Assembly (NCBI GenBank): GCA_030549175.1
Contig: JAUKUA010000004.1
Location: forward strand, 4,898,001-4,962,000
Source of the DNA: Lasiosphaeris hirsuta
Lineage: Eukaryota > Ascomycota > Sordariomycetes > Sordariales > Lasiosphaeriaceae
Reading direction: 5' to 3'
DNA: 64,000 bases
This document shows, piece by piece, positions 11,373 through 22,013 of this stretch. Within the stretch, counting starts at the first letter, position 1; every line of letters starts with the position of its first letter. Below the pieces are notes generated by a model. The model was not told the origin of the DNA, searched no databases, and saw nothing but the letters and a program-made list of their open reading frames with translations. Position numbers and translations under genes: made by a program.

Positions 11373-12917
11373 AGCAAGTCTTTGATCCAAGGTAATCGAT
11401 TTTTCCTTGTAATTCGGGGCCTCCGAGTACCTATGGACTTGTTTACTTGGCAACCTGGCAAGACTCTATCTAGTGCATTTATGGTACGCCATTCCTTGAA
11501 TGTCCGAAAGTTGGCCGTCTGGGGGGAATACGGAGGCTAACATACTTCCGATCGTACGTTCTCAACTGCCCAACTTACTGTTTGAGCCCTATTCCCACCA
11601 GTGCACACACACCTTTTCGGAAAAGCTAAACACTAGGATGAAACAAACGGTCTGCTAACCGCAACCGGCTGACGCACTGTCAGCACTGGTATGTACGCTG
11701 TAAACCGAAAGGAATCAGCTACCTACGGTACCGTAAGTGGAGCTCGCACATACCTGTTATGGATTCGTTCACCGAAAGGAATCAACTACCAAGTGGAACC
11801 CGTACCAGGTGTCGGTTCGGTGGTAATACCCCGCCATCAATGTAACGCAGACACCAAGCCCCTTAGTAAGAGACGGCAAAGGTCCATGGGCAACACTGGG
11901 TACCTTAGCGATCCGGTCACCCTCATTACCCCCCAGGGATCAACACTGCTGGTAGCCGCCGTCACAAGCACATAGCCAAAAGATGTGGCAAAATTGCTGT
12001 ATTGCGCTACGGGGGAGAAACAAGGCTAGGATCTGCACCTAGATCCTGAAGGCACGGATGGTGGGCTGGGCTACCAAGGTTAAGGTAGGTAGGTACCACC
12101 TTCCATAGCTCCCGCACAGGGCGTATAAGTGGGACTAGCCCTGGTTTGCTCGTTTGCCTGTAGCCGAATTACCCTTGGCAACGCTAGACACGGATCACCA
12201 CCATGAACGCTTCCAGGAGAGGGAAAGCTTGCGCGCGAAAAAATACTCTGTTTAAATACGCTATTCTTGTTGAAATGGCACTTTACATAGCCCACTGCGA
12301 TGGATTTCCATTTGCCGAAAACCCTGGCCTCACCCCCACGCGAAGTAGGTTACCTAGTAGGTACTAAGCAAGCTAGGCTAGTCCCTGGAGCGTAAGCACC
12401 CGCCAATAACCAACACTGCTGTCCGGCGCTGTCCGGGGAGGGGTGGCCAGGCTTCAATACTACACTGCGAGTGACACCTACCTTGCCGACCTGACTGACC
12501 TTCTTACCTGCCACGCTGAAGTTTGGTTTGCTTTGCTTCGGGCTGTTCGTAAAATTCTCAGCGCATCCTGCCAGATGATGACCAAGATTTCAAGTTTTCT
12601 TTGGTCATCTGTGCCCGCACCTGCCCGCCGCACCTGCACGACTTCGGAGGAATACTAGTGCAGCCCAGGGCAGCAAGCTGTGCCGCAGCCCCACCGTCCG
12701 GGGCAGCCAGCTGTGCAGCTCACGCGGCATCTCCTCCCTGGTCAAGGCGCCTTTAGCCTTATGTACGAACCTTACCTGCCCCTACCTAATAATCACACCC
12801 CGCGCCCCAGGGCTGCTTCATTTCTCGTCTTATCTGACTCTGTTGGAAGGTGGCTGCAGTCGGCCCGCTATTAGCTCCCACTGTAGCTCCCACTGCCAAA
12901 GCCACACTTGTCACCCA
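11373..12917. other. gene-free spacer
   Basis: No convincing gene. Short frames lack domains. Repeated GGTA/CCTA-rich words (for example around 11700-11800 and 12070-12110) suggest promoter or low-complexity DNA. Confidence 0.5.
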
Positions 12918-13003
12918 CTGCCAGGACGGGCGCCATGACGGCTGCCAGGACGGCTGCCAGGACGGCTGCCAGGGCGGGTGCCAGGGCGGGTGCCAGGATG
13001 GCA
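12918..13003. repeat. 12-bp tandem repeat (GGCTGCCAGGAC)n
   Basis: About seven copies of GGCTGCCAGGAC with base changes (GGGTGCCAGGGC variants). Minus-strand reading gives a Gly-Ser-Arg-Pro repeat, but no gene supports this. Confidence 0.8.
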
Positions 13004-13662
13004 GCTAGCCAGCCCCCCCGCGCCACCATCTGCTCCTCCAAGTCCAGCATCCGCAGATCCTAGGCTTCGGCCTTCCTTTTTCCGAGGGCAAGTCCCCTCG
13101 ATAGCGCAATATAGCACCTTTTGTCCCAGCTTGTTGTTTTGTGCTTGGCAAGCCATGTGCTTGGCATTTATGACGGCCAACATAATCCCACCAGGATCCT
13201 GCCCCAGAATGCTACCTGCCCTAACTCGAACAGTGGCTGAGGAGTACCCAGGTAGAAGTAGTACCCAGGTAGGAGTAGTAGCTGCTGCCTTTGATCTGCG
13301 GCCCAGCTCTCCGGTCTGGTGTCCGGTCTGGCGTCTCCGAGCCCCAGTCTTCCCCTCGTCATGTATAAGTGCGGGCGTAGATGCCCGCACGTGTGGCGTC
13401 AAGGGAAAGGTCTTGGCCCACGGGGCTAAGCTTTACCACAGTTCTTGAGAGGAGCTACTAGTAGCTAATAAGCAGCTAGCCAAGTACCTACCCGAGCCCA
13501 GCCAAGCCTTGGCCCGAGACGCTTGATTCCTCATCGCTGCTACCAGTACTACATAAAGTACCTTGGTCCCAGCTTCCAGCGTCCAGGCCGGGTGGCACCT
13601 CCGACTGCTCTACCGGCCCGTTGCCGAACAGCCATCTTGGCGATGCATGCCCGGTGAGAAAC
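13004..13662. other. gene-free 5' flank of the bANK regulator
   Basis: No gene seen. It contains a repeated AGTACCCAGGTAG motif (around 13242-13275) and probably carries the promoter of the regulator that starts at 13663. Confidence 0.45.
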
Positions 13663-14554
13663 ATGTGGGAGGGTTCGAAGGAAAGGTGCCTCGAGTGGGT
13701 AGATGCACCGCCCGATAGCACAACATCGGAGAGGCGGCGCATGCAGAACAGAGTCGCGCAGCGCAATCACCGTAGGTATCATATACTGAAGTGCGATATC
13801 TGGCCGGCCCCTGCATCGGGGGCGTAACCGAACACGAGCCCATGGACTGACTCGGCTCCAGGAAAGAGATCCAAGGAGAAGCAGGGCGAACATGAGCAGA
13901 CCGAGACCAACACGCTGGTGTGGAAACCGCCCTGCACCATACCCAGGTCGCCGGCCAGGGCTCGGGACCAGAAGCAGAATCAGAAACAGCAACAGCAGCA
14001 GAGGCAGAAACAACAGGAGAAACAACAGCAGCAAAGGCAGCAGCATACCTTTAGTGGCGTGAGACCGACGCCTGCGCCAGCCCCAGCCAAGAGATCCGAG
14101 TCGATGTCGTGGTCCGACCTGTCCCCTGCCAGCTTCACCAGGAATGTCCAACATCCGGAGCCCGATATCGAAGGGATAAAACACCAGCAGCGAGGGATGG
14201 CCGACGCACCGCCCGCCGGCCCCGGGTCGATATATGGGATGCCGAAGCTCGACGACATGCTCCTGGACCCCATGGATGACTTCTCCGAGTTTCTCGCCGC
14301 CGACGACACGGCGCTGCCCCCGTCGCCACCAGGGCTGCTCCCAACGCCCAAATCCTCCATCGGACAGGCAGTCTTCCCCTCCGAGTCCGACTTTGCCATC
14401 CTCGACCCTTCCCAGCAGCATTTCGACTCGAACGAGCAGAACAACAACACCACAGGCGCACCAGACCTAGATCTCAGCGGAGGCGACGCGAACCCAAGCA
14501 GCAGCTCCTGGGACCTGGACGTCGACGCAGCCGAACCCACCAATAACAACAACG

Positions 14555-14585
<31 letters not shown>

Positions 14586-15048
14586 CCAATACGACCTCGA
14601 AGACCTCGCCACCCTCAGCACCGACACGCTCAAGTTCTCGGGCTACAACGCGCTGCACCTAGCCGCCTACCACGGCCAGCCACGCATCATCCGGCTGCTG
14701 CTCACGTCCAAGCGCGTCGACGCCAACTCGGTGACTCGCCAGGGCGTGTCGGCGCTGCACATCGCGGCGGCCAGCGCGCACGGCCTCGACGCCGCTCGTG
14801 AGCTTCTCGACCTCGGCGCCGACGCCTGGCTGCAGGACTGCCGCGGGCTGACGGCGCTGCATGTCGCCGTCGAGTCGGGCTCGTCCTCGGTCGCCCGGTT
14901 GCTCGTCGGGTGTCGGGGCGAGAGTCTGCTGCATGTGAGGGACTCGGCCGGGTGCACGCCGCTGCACAAGGCCATCGAGCTGGGGAGGGAGGAGATTGTG
15001 GGCTTTCTGCTCGATTGCGGTGCTGATCCCGCTGCTACTGTACTTTAA
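13663..15048 (+). CDS. bANK-type transcription regulator (bZIP basic region + ankyrin repeats)
   Basis: Exons are 13663-13771 and 13862-15048 (431 residues); intron 13772-13861 (GTAGGT to CAG) joins the frames. A bZIP basic region, RRRMQNRVAQRNHRKR, is rebuilt across the intron at about residues 25-40. No leucine heptads follow. A poly-Gln block (about 70-95) and a poly-Asn block (about 285-305) precede four C-terminal ankyrin repeats (NALHLAAYHGQ, SALHIAAASAH, TALHVAVESGS, TPLHKAIELGR). This layout matches the bANK regulators described for ToxE of Cochliobolus and its relatives in apicidin and depudecin clusters, which switch on neighbouring biosynthetic genes. It is therefore the best candidate regulator for the PKS-NRPS cluster to the right. 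The start at 13663 is the first in-frame ATG. Confidence 0.85.
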
Positions 15049-15280
15049 AGGACTGGAGATTATTGGCTGGATGGCTGGCGTTGCTGGTTTTTGTGATTTG
15101 CCCGTCCGGGAGAGTGCCTGATCTGATCGATGTCTCCTAGGTCGGTATGGATATACCTGTAGCTAAACGTTAAATAAATATACCTTGGTAGCAGATGAAT
15201 GAAAAGAGATATATATTTATCCTCGTTTCGCGGCGTGGCAGGCTCTAAAGGGATGAAAGGGCACTGGAGACAGTGCCCCG

Positions 15281-15755
15281 GGTAGTACTCACGTAGCTTG
15301 GGGGAGCATGAAGGCAGACTTATATCATGGCCAGTACTGTACTGTGCGCGAGTTGAGTTGCGAGTAAAACATGCATACCTATGTTTGGTCCGTGTGACCA
15401 TTCCTGACCGCTAACATGCTTCATGCATTGCCGGCGATCGATGTGATCGGACAGAATTCGGGCGATCCACCTACCCAACCCCCTCGGAAGTAAACGACAC
15501 TACCGTACCTGCGTAAGTGGATGTGATGAGTACGGGTGCGCCAGGTAGTACTCCTAACATAGCTTGGACGGCATGAAGGCAAACTTATATCATGGCCAGT
15601 ACTGTACCGTGTCGCGAGTAGTAGCGAGAGTAAACATGCATATGTTTGGTCCTTGTGATCGTATACCTGAAACATGCTGATCGTGGTGATCGGAGAGAAC
15701 TCGGGCGATCCGTCTACCCCCCTCTGGGATGGACGACACTGCCGTAATGCCGGGA
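15281..15755. repeat. diverged tandem duplication, unit about 235-260 bp
   Basis: Segment 15281-15515 resembles 15541-15755. Both hold GGTAGTACTC, then ACTTATATCATGGCCAGTAC, then CATGCAT..TATGTTTGGTCC, then a GATCGG..GAA(C/T)TCGGGCGATCC block. Divergence is moderate, with several small indels. Confidence 0.75.
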
Positions 15756-16306
15756 TTCATGCAATATCCAGGTCTTTCTGTTTTCGAGCTCCCATGGCCG
15801 CCGTTGCACCATGAAATGGCAGGTATGCCGCCAGACACTGACTGTTCTGGCGGCCATTGCCTCGGAGAGATATCTGCCTTATCACAGAAGGTTGCTTCAT
15901 GCTGTGGTCCGATACCAGGAAAGTAGACAAAATGAGGGGAATAGTCACATCCCCTGAATCTTGACCAGAACTTGAACACGATTTAAAGTAGAGTATACCA
16001 TACTCTATGGCATCCCATGTTAGATCTACTGTCCGTCCACCTGAATCCTGAATATCCCAAGTGATTAAATGTACGTTGCTCTCACCGCCTTGGGCCTTGA
16101 AGCGTAGCTATTAGAGGTCGTCCGGAACTCGGCTCACCAATGACCACTGCAGATCGAGGCTCTTCGGTGCGGTAGGGGATGGAAAACCAGTGATCCTGCC
16201 GCGGAAAGTGTCCGCTTTGGGTAGCCGTCACTTGCAAGTGTCATTTGACCGAAAATCGTACCTCGGTACTACGGTGCACCAATAGATCCCGCGTTCCGGA
16301 CCTGGG

Positions 16307-16340
16307 CCGGGCCACGTCACGGGTACCCGGGCCACGTCAC
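16307..16340. promoter_or_regulatory. paired CCGGGCCACGTCAC element
   Basis: The 14-mer CCGGGCCACGTCAC occurs at 16307-16320 and again at 16327-16340, spaced by 20 bp. The core TGACGTGG (minus strand) resembles CRE/G-box type bZIP binding sites. Whether it controls anything here is unknown; the nearest gene starts are kilobases away. Confidence 0.35.
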
Positions 16341-16679
16341 AATGCATGCCGATGACACCGCCCGTATATTAAAGTCCGGAATTTACACGCACGCTCCCAC
16401 TATGTCAGAAAATTTACCCGTTGAGGAAATCGTGACAACCTCTCTTCCGCCTCGAGATATTACTGCAAGTCTTTATGGAGCGCTCCGGGTAAGACAATGT
16501 AGACCAGGTCTTGTCTTTGAGCCCCTAGCGATGCCATGACATTACGCCGTCCTACAAGTACTTGACCGCAGGGAGCATCTCTCTGGGGCACTGCCTGTTC
16601 TCTGGGCATTCCTGCTGACATGTCGTGTATGAGTTGCCAATAGCCTCGAAGGGGGGAGACAGGGAATGACCGAGCTATG

Positions 16680-17190
16680 CCATGTTACGGCGCTGGCACG
16701 TTGACAGTACATAATCTGCAATCTGGGCTCCAAGTGTCGACTTGAAATCCTGCTATCCCTTTTGGTAGGATAGCACGGTAGTAGTTTGATATTGGGTCAA
16801 TTCCTACGCCGTGACCCAATTCCAAGTCAACCAGGCTATAGGTGTGTTCAAGCCCTACCTCTTAGCCCTTGGGAAGGTTAATGTGGGTAGACATGGGGGA
16901 ATCCATATACCGCCCTTTGATATTCGAGCCCTTGAGTAGCCGCTCGTTTGACCCCTTGGGGAAAAGGGAGGGGGGAAAAGGGGGGAAGGGGGGGGGGAGG
17001 GTTCGAGGTTCGAGGACAAACTTTTGGTCGAACCAGGGGGATTAGTGTTATGGCACTGGCACGCTGACAGTACCTATATAATCCACAATATGGGTTCCAA
17101 GTGTCGACTTGGAATTCTGCTTTACCTTTTGGTAGGATGGCACAGTGTCAGTGGGATTGTGGGCCAATTGCTATGCCGTGACATGCCCCA
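16680..17190. repeat. diverged direct duplication, copies about 365 bp apart
   Basis: Copy 1 (about 16680-16825) and copy 2 (about 17045-17190) share GGC(G/A)CTGGCACG(T/C)TGACAGTAC, CCAAGTGTCGACTTG, TTTTGGTAGGAT(A/G)GCAC and GCCGTGAC. The spacer carries A/G-rich runs around 16960-17000. Confidence 0.75.
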
Positions 17191-17642
17191 TGAGGAAGGC
17201 GGAATTCGCAGCACGGAATGGGGCTCGACGATATCAATGATGGTCACTTGCTGTGCGTCCCTTCTTCGGAGGCTGGAAAGGCCCATGTGCTGCAGCATGG
17301 GGACGGCAAAACCTGTGTAAAGTGCCCCAATACCTACAGATGTTGGTCATGCTTCACTTGTACAAAGGACCCTGTTTACAGCGTGGGAGCTTGGGTTCAA
17401 ATGCAGATAGAAGTCTGTTGTCTTCGGCTTGTAGATACTAAACGCTTTGCTGCTACCCTAGGTCATGAGTAACACGAATGTACAAGCACTCCCCCATGTC
17501 CCTTCGGAGTGCCTCGTACCAGTCCGCCTCACGTGGCCTTGACTTTGAAAAGTACATCCTTCAGTCCATCTTTGAATGTCATTTATGGTCATGTAACTAC
17601 TATTGTGAACATTGGACAGCATTCCTCTCGAGTCCTGAAGTC

Positions 17643-19124
17643 TCAGCTAGCCTTTGCCATTTCCAAGACCCTGGCCGTAGCAGCCTTTCTGCCTGCATTC
17701 ACACCACCTACACTTCCAGCCAGCCGTTTAGCGTTGGCTCTTAGCCTTTCCGCCATTGCTCCGCTACTCACCTGGTCCAACGCGGCAGCTAGATCCTCAC
17801 GCCCTACCTCTGGAGCCCGTGTACGATTAGCCCAGACGCCAATGTCGAGGTACTCTACTCTCGTAGCAAAGTCGTAGGTGTCAAGCCAGACGGGACACAC
17901 AACGTGCGGCACACCGGCCGCAACCGCTTCATGGAACGAGTTGGACCCGCCGTGGTGCACGTAGGCCACGATGGATGGAGAGGCGGTGAGAATTGCCGCC
18001 GGGTGTCCGGGGAGCCAAGACATGATGCGGACGCGTGGCGCAATGGCAGGCGGGATTTTTGGAACCGTGTCCGACTGGAGCTTCCAGAGCACTTGATGCG
18101 TTTGATGCTTCTCTAGCGCGGCCTCTATTGCGTGGAGAATCTCGGAAATCTGCCGGGATTCGTGCGTGACGTGCGAGCCCATGTTGATGACTATCGTTGG
18201 GCCGGCATTGAGCCACCAAGATAGCTCGGGGTGTGTCTCCGCCAGGGGCTCGAAGGCTGGGAGGATGGGCCCACAGCCAACCACGTTAGATGGGATGCGC
18301 AGGGGGAAGTCGGACTGTGGCTTTGACTGGACCAGGTACAGCAATCCAGGGTTCACTTCGTCGAAGATTGTGCTTAGTGGTCCCGAGATGCCCCGCCGAT
18401 TCCTCGCCTTGGTGAGTTGCCGTACAGGAGCGGACCAGAATGCGCAGAAATGGATGGCAATGGCGAGGTAGATATTACACAGGACTGCCACAAAATCCAG
18501 TGGTATCTTGTATCCTGACCCGAGCCTGGGAGCAGATCAGCACACGTTGAACATTTGCATCAAGATGCACAGGGCGACCGATAGTAAAGGGCATATCGAG
18601 ATCTATACGTACAGCGCGAACTTGTACAGCGGCTGCAACCCTGGCTGAGCGCCCGTGACATGGTCCTTGAACGTATTCGGGCTGAGAATCATGTGCCGTT
18701 GGCCCGTGAAGATGCAGGCATCATATGCCGCTCCAAGGAGAGGGTCCAGGACAACGAGAGACGGCTTGATCTCTTCGATGAGCTCACAGCAGCGGCCGAA
18801 AATGGGAAAGTACTGTGCTTCATCCCACGGGGCCAGCACTCGGGAATAGGCTTCGGTGTACCCCTTGACAGCCTTGAGACCCGGCTGGTGCTTGGGCAGA
18901 AAACCCATGCCGCTCGAAGCAAAGAGCTGCTTCATTGACAGGCCGGGCAGGTCATGGAACGGGATGCCGTCCGGGACCGTGGCCTTGAGGGGAGAGAACG
19001 AAGCCAGGTGAATGCGTGCTTCGGTGGATGCATCTTGGCCTAGTTCTTCGGCCACCGCGAGGATGACCGAGGCTTGGCCGAGCTCCGAGTTGGTGAAGAA
19101 GAGGATGTCGTTGGACTTTGACAT
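17643..19124 (-). CDS. GT1-family UDP-glycosyltransferase
   Basis: Exons on the minus strand are 19124-18613 and 18525-17643 (464 residues). Intron 18526-18612 (GTACGT to CAG) rebuilds the segment KFALLGSGYKIPL. The N-terminal half binds the acceptor. The C-terminal half has INMGSHVTHES and the donor-binding signature WLPGHPAAIL ... HHGGSNSFHEAVAAGVP ... WLDTYDFATRVEYLDIG, typical of fungal GT1 enzymes. It would transfer a sugar from a UDP donor to a small hydrophobic molecule in the cytosol. It is divergent from the trans-enoyl reductase across an 882-bp shared promoter region, which supports cluster membership. The expected product is a glycosylated metabolite or a self-protection conjugate (inference). 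Confidence 0.88.
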
Positions 19125-20006
19125 GGCTGCAGTCCCGATAATGACGAAGAGAATTAGTCGATCGACGAGTCAATACAGCTCATGCGATATGGTACTGTGT
19201 AACTAAGGGTTTAAAAAAAATAGCTTTGTTTTACAACGCGATATTGTCTTGTAGATGTGGATCGGTCGTTGCGCGCGAACATGGCCGATTCTGATACATC
19301 GGGCTGCGGGCACGGGGGTCTTGCCGTTGGGAGAGGTAATGTCAACATTCTGCTTCGATTCTCTCGAGTCTGCAGGAAAATCTACGCTGGATCCTGCTGT
19401 CTGGCTCGCGTTTCTCACTGTAGACAAAGTTTGAGGAGCTAACTGTGGGGTAGATGCTGACTGCAATGGACTCTTTTTGCCGTTTCTGGCATGACACCCC
19501 CCTCCCCCCCCCCCCCCCCCCTTTTAGGCAATGTTGTATTCTGGGGCTGACAGCTAACCAAACACTGCATTCGAAGGAATCCAAAAGAGGAAATGCGAAT
19601 TCCAGAGAATTTCGCGTCGAACTCAGAATCCTGATCTGGGAAAGCATTCTCGTGTCATCGCCGTTGCCGTCAACTGGCAGATCCTGAACAGGATGGTCAG
19701 ACAAGGCAAAGTCTGACGGCCCCTTTCTGGACGGCCTCATGCACCATTCCCAGTGACTTTGGCTGTGGATGGGTCAACCCGGGAGGGACGAAGGTGCCTA
19801 TGAAGATTACTCGTGGTAACATCCTCTGTCCTTGGAATGTGTCTTGACGAGAGCACTTTCCAGTGACGCGGGAGCATACTTTTACTGCCATCCTAGAACA
19901 TCGACCAGCCCTCTGGTGTCCAATACCGCCACACTCCGGTAATATCAGCGCGGCCGTTTGATTCCGAGCACATCGAAACACCAAGTCTCAACATAGTATT
20001 CGAAAC
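19125..20006. promoter_or_regulatory. divergent promoter region, glycosyltransferase / trans-enoyl reductase
   Basis: An 882-bp spacer between two divergent start codons. It holds a C18 run at 19504-19521. No ORF with a recognisable domain. Shared control is inferred from the arrangement only. Confidence 0.5.
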
Positions 20007-21110
20007 ATGGCAACCGCAGCTACTTCCCCCGTCTCCTTTGTGCCGTCCACACAAACGGCCATCATCGCCAGCGAGGCGGGAGACTTTGAGATATCGCCAA
20101 CAGTCCCAGTACCCGTACTCCAAAGCGATGAAATCCTCATCAAGACGGAGGCCGTGGGGCTCAACCCGGTCGACACGAAACTGGTGGGCGAGTTTGTCAC
20201 GCCGGGTTGCATCTACGGCTTTGACTGCGCAGGCATCGTCGTAGCCGTCGGCTCGGGAGTGACGCGACACAGGCTCGGGGACCGTGTCTGCGGTTCAGCC
20301 AGCGGCATGAACAAGTTCAAGCCTCTTGGTGGAGCCTTTGCTGAATACGTCGCTCTCCCGGGCGACATGGCTCTCAAGATGCCAGAATCGGTGTCGATGC
20401 AAGAGGGCGCTGCCCTGGGAACAGCCGTCGCATCCGCATGCATGGCCCTGTTCTGGTCTCTCGGCCTGGACCAGGAGCTCCTCACCTCGCCTCACCAGGC
20501 TCAAACGCCCAAAGAGGGACAAAACACGGTCCTCGTCTACGGCGGCAGCACCTGCACCGGCACCATGGTCATCCAACTCCTCCGCCTCTGCGGTTTCCAC
20601 GTCCTCGCCACCTGCTCCCCGCGCAACTTCGACCTCGTCCAGTCCTTTGGTTGCCACGAGGTCTTTGACTACAGAGAGCCCGACTGCGCCGCCAACATTC
20701 GGGCGCACTGTGGCAATGCGCTCGAGATTGCCATCGACTGCGTGGCTGAGGACTCGACCCTCAAATTCTGCTATGCCGCCATCGGCAGGGCCGGAGGGCA
20801 GTACACGGCCTTGAACCCATTCAACACCGCGCTTGCCACCCGCAAGGTCATCCAGCCCGACTGGATTCTGGCCACGCGCATCGGGGGCGACGCGTCTGCT
20901 TGGCCGGCGCCGTATGGATGCGAGCCCGAGCCTCGCATTCGAGAGATGGCGGGGCCTGTCTTTGAGAAGATACAGGACCTGTTGCTCGAGGGCAAGATTC
21001 GGCCTCATCCTATCAGGGCCGAGGAAGGTGGTTATCAGGGTTTGATCCGTGGCGTGGAAATTCTGAGAAAGGGGCAGCTCAGTGGGCAGAAGCTGGTTTA
21101 CAGGCTTTAG
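20007..21110 (+). CDS. trans-acting enoyl reductase (MDR family, LovC/ApdC type)
   Basis: Single exon, 367 residues. An N-terminal GroES-like part (VGLNPVDTKLVGEFVTPGCIYGFDCAGIVVAVGSGV, in pieces) is followed by a nucleotide-binding fold (VYGGSTCTGTMVIQLLRLCG). It lacks the catalytic zinc ligands of true alcohol dehydrogenases, as in PKS partner reductases LovC, TenC and ApdC. It should reduce enoyl intermediates held on the PKS in trans, using NADPH. This fits the neighbouring PKS-NRPS, whose own ER region has no recognisable cofactor site. The start ATG (20007) is the first in frame and is followed by MATAATSPVSF. It is convergent with the lipocalin-like gene. Confidence 0.92.
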   Translation: MATAATSPVSFVPSTQTAIIASEAGDFEISPTVPVPVLQSDEILIKTEAVGLNPVDTKLVGEFVTPGCIYGFDCAGIVVAVGSGVTRHRLGDRVCGSASGMNKFKPLGGAFAEYVALPGDMALKMPESVSMQEGAALGTAVASACMALFWSLGLDQELLTSPHQAQTPKEGQNTVLVYGGSTCTGTMVIQLLRLCGFHVLATCSPRNFDLVQSFGCHEVFDYREPDCAANIRAHCGNALEIAIDCVAEDSTLKFCYAAIGRAGGQYTALNPFNTALATRKVIQPDWILATRIGGDASAWPAPYGCEPEPRIREMAGPVFEKIQDLLLEGKIRPHPIRAEEGGYQGLIRGVEILRKGQLSGQKLVYRL

Positions 21111-21402
21111 TCAAAGTCGAATAGGTGTTAGTCCTCCTTGTACTTGTGTGCAAAAGATATTCCATAGAACCAGGTCTTGGATTTCTCCCTGGAGGGATCC
21201 CCTGGGGGTTTAATCACAAGAGTCTACGATTCCAGTTTTTTTTTGGTGGTTTATTTTATTTTTTGGGTTTTATTTTATTTTATTTTATTCTATTTTTTTT
21301 GGGGGGGGGGGGGTTTCAGACCAAGCGTACTCAATATTAAACTACCCCGAGTGAGATCTGAGTTCTCCTCCTCCAGATTGATCCTAGTACCAATTAAATC
21401 AT
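21111..21402. other. 3' spacer with T-rich and G13 tracts
   Basis: Between convergent genes. Contains TTTTA-type repeats and T8G13 (21293-21313). No gene seen. Confidence 0.6.
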
Positions 21403-22013
21403 TCAAGTTTCGCCCGCCCAGTCATAGATCATCTTGAACTCTACAAACTCGGATGCCGTTTCCGCAAAGTCTTCGCCTTTCTGAACGATAGCATTCCGGA
21501 CGTGATAGCGCTTTCCGTCAATGATTTGAAAGCCCCATGTCTGCCAGCTCGTCCACCCCGGCCCGACACTCTGGGCCTCAATGAGCTCTGACGTATTCTC
21601 CTCCCAGTCTTGGCGAAGGAATGGCTTTAGCTTGTCGTCAATGGCGCTTATTCTGGACTTGGTGACCACCTGTCCAAAGATGGGATGCGAAGACGTTGTA
21701 TCTGTCCAGTCCAGTGCTCGCTCTTCTTGGGCCACCCTTCCCATGGTGCGCTGGGTTGTGGTCACGGTTCCGACCCCCGAGGTCTCGTCCCGAACGTGGG
21801 AGATTGCGAGAGAGATTGGGGCACGGGACAGTGCTGCTCGCAGAATCCAATTCACGCCTTGGAGGGCTAGGACGGGGCTGATATCGTCCGACAGCCCGCG
21901 ATTCTGTGGCATCTCCCGTCAGTCCTCAGAACTGTATCTACCGAAGATACATGAACAGGAACAACAAAGCACTTACTAAAGCCCAGTTGCCACTGAGGTT
22001 GTGGATGCCCATG
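21403..22013 (-). CDS. small lipocalin-like protein, divergent from the PKS-NRPS
   Basis: Exons on the minus strand are 22013-21978 and 21903-21403 (178 residues). Intron 21904-21977 (GTAAGT to CAG) falls between codons. The protein begins MGIHNLSGNWALNRGLSDD and continues LALQGVNWILRAAL ... ERALDWTD ... HPIFGQVV ... GWTSWQTWGFQIIDGKRYHVRN. The pattern (NLSG.W at the start, alternating polar/apolar beta strands, WGF..I.GKRY near the end) is that of small fungal lipocalin-like beta-barrel proteins, which I recall as uncharacterised. No signal peptide or helix anchor is visible. Its start lies 864 bp from the PKS-NRPS start on the opposite strand, so co-regulation is likely. A ligand-binding or cyclisation role is inference only. 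Confidence 0.65.

Larger units (their letters stand above)
15049..17642. other. gene-free 2.6-kb spacer with diverged duplications
   Basis: No gene seen. Two separate pairs of diverged direct repeats (listed separately) and GTCAC/GACGTGG elements occur here. It lies between the regulator and the 3' end of the glycosyltransferase. Confidence 0.55.

Noticed and set aside
7588..13003. Possible CRISPR-like arrays from regular repeats
   Set aside because: The repeats are adjoining tandem units without unique spacers, and the genome is fungal.
12911..13402. Gly-Ser-Arg-Pro repeat protein on the minus strand
   Set aside because: Produced by the 12-bp tandem repeat; the rest of the frame has no domain.
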